In this document: positions 58,701 to 64,000 of the stretch, piece by piece
Layout of the letters: each line of letters opens with the position of its first letter
Numbering within the stretch: position 1 is the stretch's first letter
Source: Membranipora membranacea
Taxonomy: Eukaryota; Bryozoa; Gymnolaemata; Cheilostomatida; Membraniporidae
Direction: 5' to 3'
Length of the DNA: 64,000 bases
Assembly (NCBI GenBank): GCA_914767715.1
Contig: OU612069.1
Location: 5,270,001-5,334,000, forward strand
Translations under genes and position numbers: made by a program
The notes under the pieces: generated by a model
Seen by the model: the letters and a program-made list of their open reading frames with translations, nothing else
Told to the model about the DNA's origin: nothing
The model's database searches: none

Positions 58701-61465
58701 TTTTCTCTTTACATGAGAGCTCCAATTCAGAATCGATCAATCAAACTTAATGTAGATGATCAATTGAAATGTGTGCATGATAAATATTTGTAGAGTTTCC
58801 AAAAAATTATATATACGCAAAAGGAAGTTATTTAATATTAAATCAAAATCGAGTTCCCAATTTTAGGTTTTTTTCAAAAGACAGTTAATCATATTTATCC
58901 CTGTTGTCAGGGAACACCACGGCCACTGGGATTTAATAAAAAATTGAAAAGCAATAAATCAAATACAGCATAGGTGCTCAATTAGTCTGTGTCCCAATCT
59001 TTTACAACTCAGATATTTCTGTCCAGTGACCACCAATGCATTATAAGTAACACCAAACAATACTTAACAACTCTGTCAAGGTCTGTAGGCCTATTATGAT
59101 ACAATACAATTCATTTAATATATGTGGTATCCAGTCATTACGAAGTGCAGTGAAGTGAAAAAGTTATGTTTGTCATCTAACATGGCAGCTCTTTGTTGTT
59201 TGATCTCAACCAAAGTTTGTATGCAGTACATGCTTGGCACTGAGAACTTTACTCTGAATAATATAAGAAAATATGGCTGTGTATACAGAAACTTACTGTA
59301 TTAGCCGAATGATTACTGAAAATAAGCGAAGGCTCTCAAAAATTATTGATCCTACTAATCTGTGCCTTTCCCTTGTACAGAGACAGCTAGAGATTGATAG
59401 CTGTATCATCAAAGAATGCAGCGGTGTTTCCGTTGGAGGGGAGGGGAGGGGAGGGGGGGGGGGGGCCTCACAGCGCCTCTGTCAAACCAAAAAAGCTTGA
59501 TCTCTTTAACCCAAGAGTTCATTTGGTGTTCCACTGCCCTGCACAGGATAGTCAATGATGACAGGATCACATCTGAAAGCTAAAACTCCAAACTGATTAG
59601 GAAGCCCTAACCTGAGCAACCCTGATTATCACAATAAACAACATTTTAAATGAGTTAGATTTAGATATGTTTATAATCTTAGCAATCTTAGAAGCTGTGC
59701 CCATTTCATATTTTCTTAAGGATGTCAAATAACTCTTTTTTAGTAAAAAATCTTTTCGTACGTGATAGTACATTTTAGTAATTACTAAGGGATAATACAC
59801 CCTAAGCATTGTAATTTTGAACTTAATATAACTAATTGGTATTGGAAATCTCAGTTTATCTTAATTTTTACCAGAAAGTGATGACGTCACGGAGTCATTT
59901 GCCCAATAATCAAGTTATTGATGTTCCTAAACTGGTTTGGCAGATCAAGCTGGTCTACATTGCCATACAGAGCAGCGCCAACCTTTCTTCAACTAATTAA
60001 CAACAGTCCAAGGCTGTGAATATCATATTAAAACTCTGTTGATTTGATGACTTCTGGCCTGTTTCATACCTGGGGTGTATTGCTATGTAGGCGAATTGAG
60101 ATTTTCAATCCAAGAATAATTCTTGCCAAAGTAATTGTTATTATTATAATTACGAAATTATAGATTCACTTGGTTGTTTTATAAATACAGGATTTTCAAG
60201 TGGGAGATATGGCGTTAAAGTTATCACAAATATCTTCCTGAATTAATATCACAAAACATATTATTGTGATAAAATTATGGTTATTAATGTACTGTACAAC
60301 TATCGGTTAGAAACTGTGTCGTTTGCTTATTTAAGCCTGCATGACGAGAATAAGTACCACTTTTAACAGCATGACAAGAGCTTTTGAATTTGTAAGAACA
60401 GGATTCCTAATTTGGCAATACGTGGGCGTTGACTTGTGATACAGATAGTAGTTTGAACTTGATCTGTGCTGCCCAAAATTGCTTATTATTATTATGATTT
60501 ATTATGATATTGATTGTTTATTTGAGCCAATTGTTACATATTAAATGAAATTATTTTCATTTGCAAAGACTATGAGCCAGCCTGCCAGCCTGTCAGACAA
60601 TGAACAAAACTAATTAGTGAAGTATAGCCTAATATCTGACTGTGCATTGATACAATGATAAATCGTTGATTTTTATTTTTAAACACCCACCCGAGGTGTG
60701 TGGCTGATGGGATTCGAAACGTTCCACATGTGTCCATGTGCCCCTTGACCATCTGTTGGACAAATTTAACGGGACAACCTGTACTAAAAAGGCATTTGTT
60801 TTAATGGACATACAGTTTTAGCTGAATGGATAAACCAAATTGAATGGCGAATCTTTTTTCAGCTCACTGACCTCCTCCCACTTGCCCTAAATGAAATTAC
60901 ATTGACGGCAGAGCGTTTTTGGACTGATCAATCCAACAAGCCACCTGGGAAAGAGGTATGTGTTGGGTATACCATGAATTGGCTACATTTTTTTATAGAA
61001 ACAGAGGGGCAACAAAAAATTACATAGTATACAACATGTATTATTGAACCTCATCGGGACAGACCTAAATAGACCAAGATCAACACCAGTCTTTGATTTG
61101 GTCAACCACCTATTTTCTCTTGACATACTCATTCGAGAACAATCTACTGCAGCCTGTCTAGCAATCCTGTATCAGGAGAGCAAGTTGTGATACTGTTGAG
61201 ATATTTGAATATTAGATGTATAAAAATGACAAAAAGAAAAGTAGACACTCAAAAATCATAACCTTGAAATAATCCTTTGAAAGTATCAAGTTAAACTTCC
61301 TCGCATTCAATCCAATTAAAATATTGTTTTGAGCAAATACACATATTCTAATTGACCACATGACCAGAGCAACACTTGCATCTATTAGACATGAACTGAA
61401 CAAAGTTTCAAAACTAGCCTTTCCTGTAAAATTCTAATCAGGTTAATTTTGGAACCATGGTCAAC
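58700..61465 (+). repeat. Duplicated block R, copy 4
   Basis: It is nearly identical to 36040-38815 at about 22.65 kb distance, with differences limited to single bases and small indels, one of them in the G tract (59437-59466). The identity is much higher than between the other copies, so this is the most recent duplication or a gene-conversion pair. Confidence 0.8.
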
Positions 61466-61995
61466 AAATTAAAAAAAAAGTTTACTTTTATTTATTTTTC
61501 AATGTAATGCAATGTAATGTAGAATAATAAGTCATTCCTTCGTTTGTTATTTATCACTTCTGTTGTGACAACTCATGCCCACCCTATTAATTTGATCAAA
61601 ATTTTTAGCGCTGATTGTTTTTCATTGTTTTGCTAATCTGCTAATCAATTTCAACCTAAGACCACCTCCAGTATGCAGTAAATTTATTACTTTGTGAGGC
61701 CTTACGTTGTTCTCTAGGCTTTGAGAGTCGAGGTTCCACCCTGAACCCCGTATCGGGAGGTTGTGGGAAGGGGGGGGGGCTTACAGCACTTCTCCCATAG
61801 CTGAGAATAATTGATATGACACTGCGCTGCACAGGATAGTCAATGATGGCAGGTTCACATTCAAAAGCTAGAAGTCTGTTTAGGGAGCCCAAATCTGAGC
61901 AACCCTGATTGTCACAATGAACAACATGGAAAATGAATTATGGTGATCTATTAATAATATTAGTAACACTAGTAATTGAAAGATCATTGAACTGA
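61466..61995 (+). repeat. Block P, partial copy 3
   Basis: It starts with the same poly-A/T border as P copies 1 and 2 and follows them for about 530 bases, including the G tract at 61768, then stops near GATCATTGAACTGA. It follows R copy 4 as P copy 2 follows R copy 1. Confidence 0.75.
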
Positions 61996-61999
61996 TTTA

Positions 62000-62700
62000 T
62001 TGCAAGTATCGGAGGTGATAATAGTAACCATAAATCAATTGAATTGCAATCTGACGTTTCAGATATGAATAAGTATTTATAGTGATGCAAGTTATTTGAT
62101 TCAATCTGTCAATTGATAGTGACATTTCACTCAATCCATAAAAATTTATGGAACATTGGTTAGCCTTTGCTTCTGACTGGTCTATTTGTAATAACTTGTT
62201 ACTCAATGCATCAAAGACAGATGTTATGACCTTGTTCTATTTCGATATTGATTTGATTTTCTCAAACTTATTTATCAGGGCATGTCCTTCAAGCAGTCTG
62301 ACAAACTAAAAGCTAAAGCAATTTGAGAAAAATGAGATAAATGTATAAAATATAAACCCAATGTCAATGAGATTGAACAAATCCCAACCCAATTGGAGCA
62401 AACTTTGAGAAAAATCGTAAGTTTTTGAATGGAACGTTAGCTGCAGTTGTGTGGGCAGAGTAAATAAAACCAAAGATTGAATATTCCACTCCATTTCTTT
62501 ATTGCTCAAATGAATATATTTAAAGTAGTCTTAAGACTCAATAACAGATGCTAAAACATCATAAAGCTAAATTGACATAAACCTGAGACAAGACAAAGGC
62601 ATATCAATTCCACCATCAAGTGGTACCATTATTTATACCTCTCAACAGTTTTACAATGTATATAAGTGAATATGAAATAATAGTTAAATTAAGGTTGTAT
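62000..62700 (+). pseudogene. LINE fragment c, without the LRR exon
   Basis: The reading LAFASDWSICNNLLLNASKT then VMTLFYFDIDLIFSNLF continues through the KSHVNEIKQ-like segment (here NPMSMRLNK in a shifted frame) straight into the sequence that in copies a and b lies after the LRR exon. It therefore looks like an empty site for the LRR cassette. Frames are broken. Confidence 0.55.
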
Positions 62701-63219
62701 CCCTAACCATGTGGATTCATAATTCTTAGGTGGACCTGTGGCCGTTAATTGAGATTACTGTAATGTTGTAAGTCCGGAAAGTTAATTCAGCCAGTTGAAG
62801 CGAGAATTTGGCTTATATTCAAATTGTGTAGCTTGCTGTATGGTCATAACCTTTGTGTGTGATGCTACCATGGTTATGATAATTGTCTACACATTTTTCG
62901 TTTCTTCTTAGGATATATTTTCTTATTTACGTGTTCTGAAGCTAGCTGCTTACCAATTCTGATTCTTGGTTTGTACCTAACTTTGAGAAGCCTAGGTGAT
63001 GGCTGTGAGATATAGAGTCGTTTCATATAAAATCTTTCATTCAAGTGAGTTTTAGCAGAGAGAAAGTGTCGTTATGAATGACATTAATGTCTGTGATGTT
63101 TTTTATTACGTTCTCTCAAGCAAAGTTTTACTCTTACACTTGAGCTTTTGAGCAGGAAATCTGAGAGTAGCGACATCTTTGCGTCTTGATCTTATATATC
63201 TTTCACAGAACAAGAAGTT
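62701..63219. other. No gene seen, apparently single copy
   Basis: This stretch did not match the P, Q or R blocks by eye. No protein-like frame, structural RNA or clear repeat is visible. Confidence 0.45.
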
Positions 63220-63700
63220 TCTAGTGATGCAAGTTACGTGATTCAGATGTGAAACTCAATCTAAGATTGCTGACTAAATATATAGACTTATTATGTAAAT
63301 ACAAATGCTTATTTAAACTTGTTTTCTAGTGATGCATGTTATGCGATTCAATTTAATAATCCATTTTGACATTTCACTCCATCCATAAAAAATGTGGAAC
63401 ATTCATTAGCCTTGGCTTCTGACTGGTATAATTGGGATGCATTGATACTCGATGCATCAAAGACAGATGTTATGACAGTCTCCTATTTTGATTTTGAGTT
63501 GATTTTCAAATTTTTCAGTTAATTTTTCAAGGCATGTTGTCCTCAAATATTTTGACAAATTTATATATTTAGGAGTAATTTTAGATACAAATATGAGTTT
63601 TAAATCCCATGTCAATGAGGTTAAACAAAACCTAACCCAGTCATAGCAAACTTAAAGAGAAATCACCATACTCAGAGGGAACAAACTAATTGTGCAGAAA
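63220..63700 (+). pseudogene. LINE reverse transcriptase fragment, copy d
   Basis: It is closely related to 47200-47690 over the whole length (GTGATGCAAGTTA, GACTGGTATAATTG, GATGCATCAAAGACAGATGT, GTCAATGAGGTTAAAC), followed by the same intron piece and an LRR exon remnant. It is disrupted by stops. Confidence 0.6.
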
Positions 63701-63735
63701 GTCTGATATACTACTGTTGCGAGCAGCTGACTCAC

Positions 63736-63797
63736 CTGTCTGGAAGGCTGGTCAAGCCACAGTCCCATGCCTTTATAATCTTCAATTATCGAATTTG
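63736..63797 (-). pseudogene. Broken third LRR exon
   Basis: The donor GTGAGTCAG and the last 20 codons match exon B (AWDCGLTSLPD), but the reading contains a TAA (I-R-stop-L-K). The sequence switches to block P at about 63797, so the first half and the acceptor are lost. The donor is still intact. Confidence 0.7.
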
Positions 63798-64000
63798 GTT
63801 GCGGCAGGTTCACATTCGAAAGCTAGAGGTCCCCCCTGTTTAGGGAGCCCTAATCTGAGCAACCCTGATTGTCAAAACGATCAACTTTGAAAATGAATTA
63901 TGGTGATATATTAATAATGTTAGTAAAATTAGTAATTGAAATATCATTGAACTGAGGAAATTTAAAGTTTCATAGGCCACATAATCATGAAAACAGCGTC
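63797..64000 (+). repeat. Block P, partial copy 4, to the window edge
   Basis: From GGCAGGTTCACATTCGAAAG onward it follows P copy 1 from about 28458, up to the end of the window. It cuts into the LRR exon remnant, so P sequence was inserted or joined there after that exon existed. Confidence 0.7.

Noticed and set aside
28076-62000. A single large transposon with terminal repeats explaining P, Q and R
   Set aside because: Block order and orientation vary, no transposase or consistent ends were found, and the borders look like recombination joins.

Overview
This is nuclear DNA from an animal. It is A+T-rich by eye, its genes are split by GT-AG introns, and it carries Ty3/Gypsy and LINE remains. 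There is no operon layout, no CRISPR array and no rRNA or tRNA gene that I can see. The protein families (a ROCO GTPase fused to a caspase; a large uncharacterised family that I recall from predicted proteomes of cnidarians, sponges and molluscs) suggest an invertebrate, perhaps an early-branching one. I cannot name the species.

Left third (1-18.2 kb). A minus-strand gene with at least 11 exons (4947 down to 336, probably continuing off the left edge) encodes the uncharacterised protein. Its exon phases agree throughout, but one exon carries an in-frame TAG. From 5.8 kb onward, plus-strand exons appear. The last five (15499-18145) join in phase to a stop codon and encode the basic, Lys/Ser/Thr/Pro-rich C-terminal part of a probable nuclear protein. 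Weaker candidate exons lie at 5.8-10.0 kb. A decayed Gypsy element (minus, 13.5-14.85 kb), several hairpin elements, and a tandem duplication of one exon's 3' end with its splice donor sit in or near the introns.

Middle (18.2-27.7 kb). A second Gypsy relic (plus, 20.2-21.3 kb) is followed by the main gene of the window. On the minus strand, 27723 down to about 23194, it encodes one LRR unit, a Roc GTPase domain, a COR domain, a Cys-rich tail, a linker and a complete caspase (large and small subunits, catalytic His and Cys present). Phase analysis suggests that an optional 137-nt linker exon would switch the caspase off when included.

Right (27.7-64 kb). This is a mosaic of direct and inverted duplications (called P, Q and R below) mixed with LINE fragments. 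Embedded in it, in the same orientation as the ROCO gene, are two 141-nt exons of identical phase, each encoding two LRR units (47736-47876 and 54288-54428), plus a broken third copy at 63.7 kb. I read this as the LRR-coding 5' part of the ROCO-caspase gene, with LRR exons multiplied by segmental duplication inside very large introns. The intact first P-loop exon lacks a canonical AG acceptor where the preceding LRR exon should join, so whether the distal exons are used is unproven.

The most interesting candidate is therefore a ROCO-caspase fusion: a GTPase-controlled caspase whose LRR sensor may be expanding through a duplicating, LINE-flanked LRR exon cassette.
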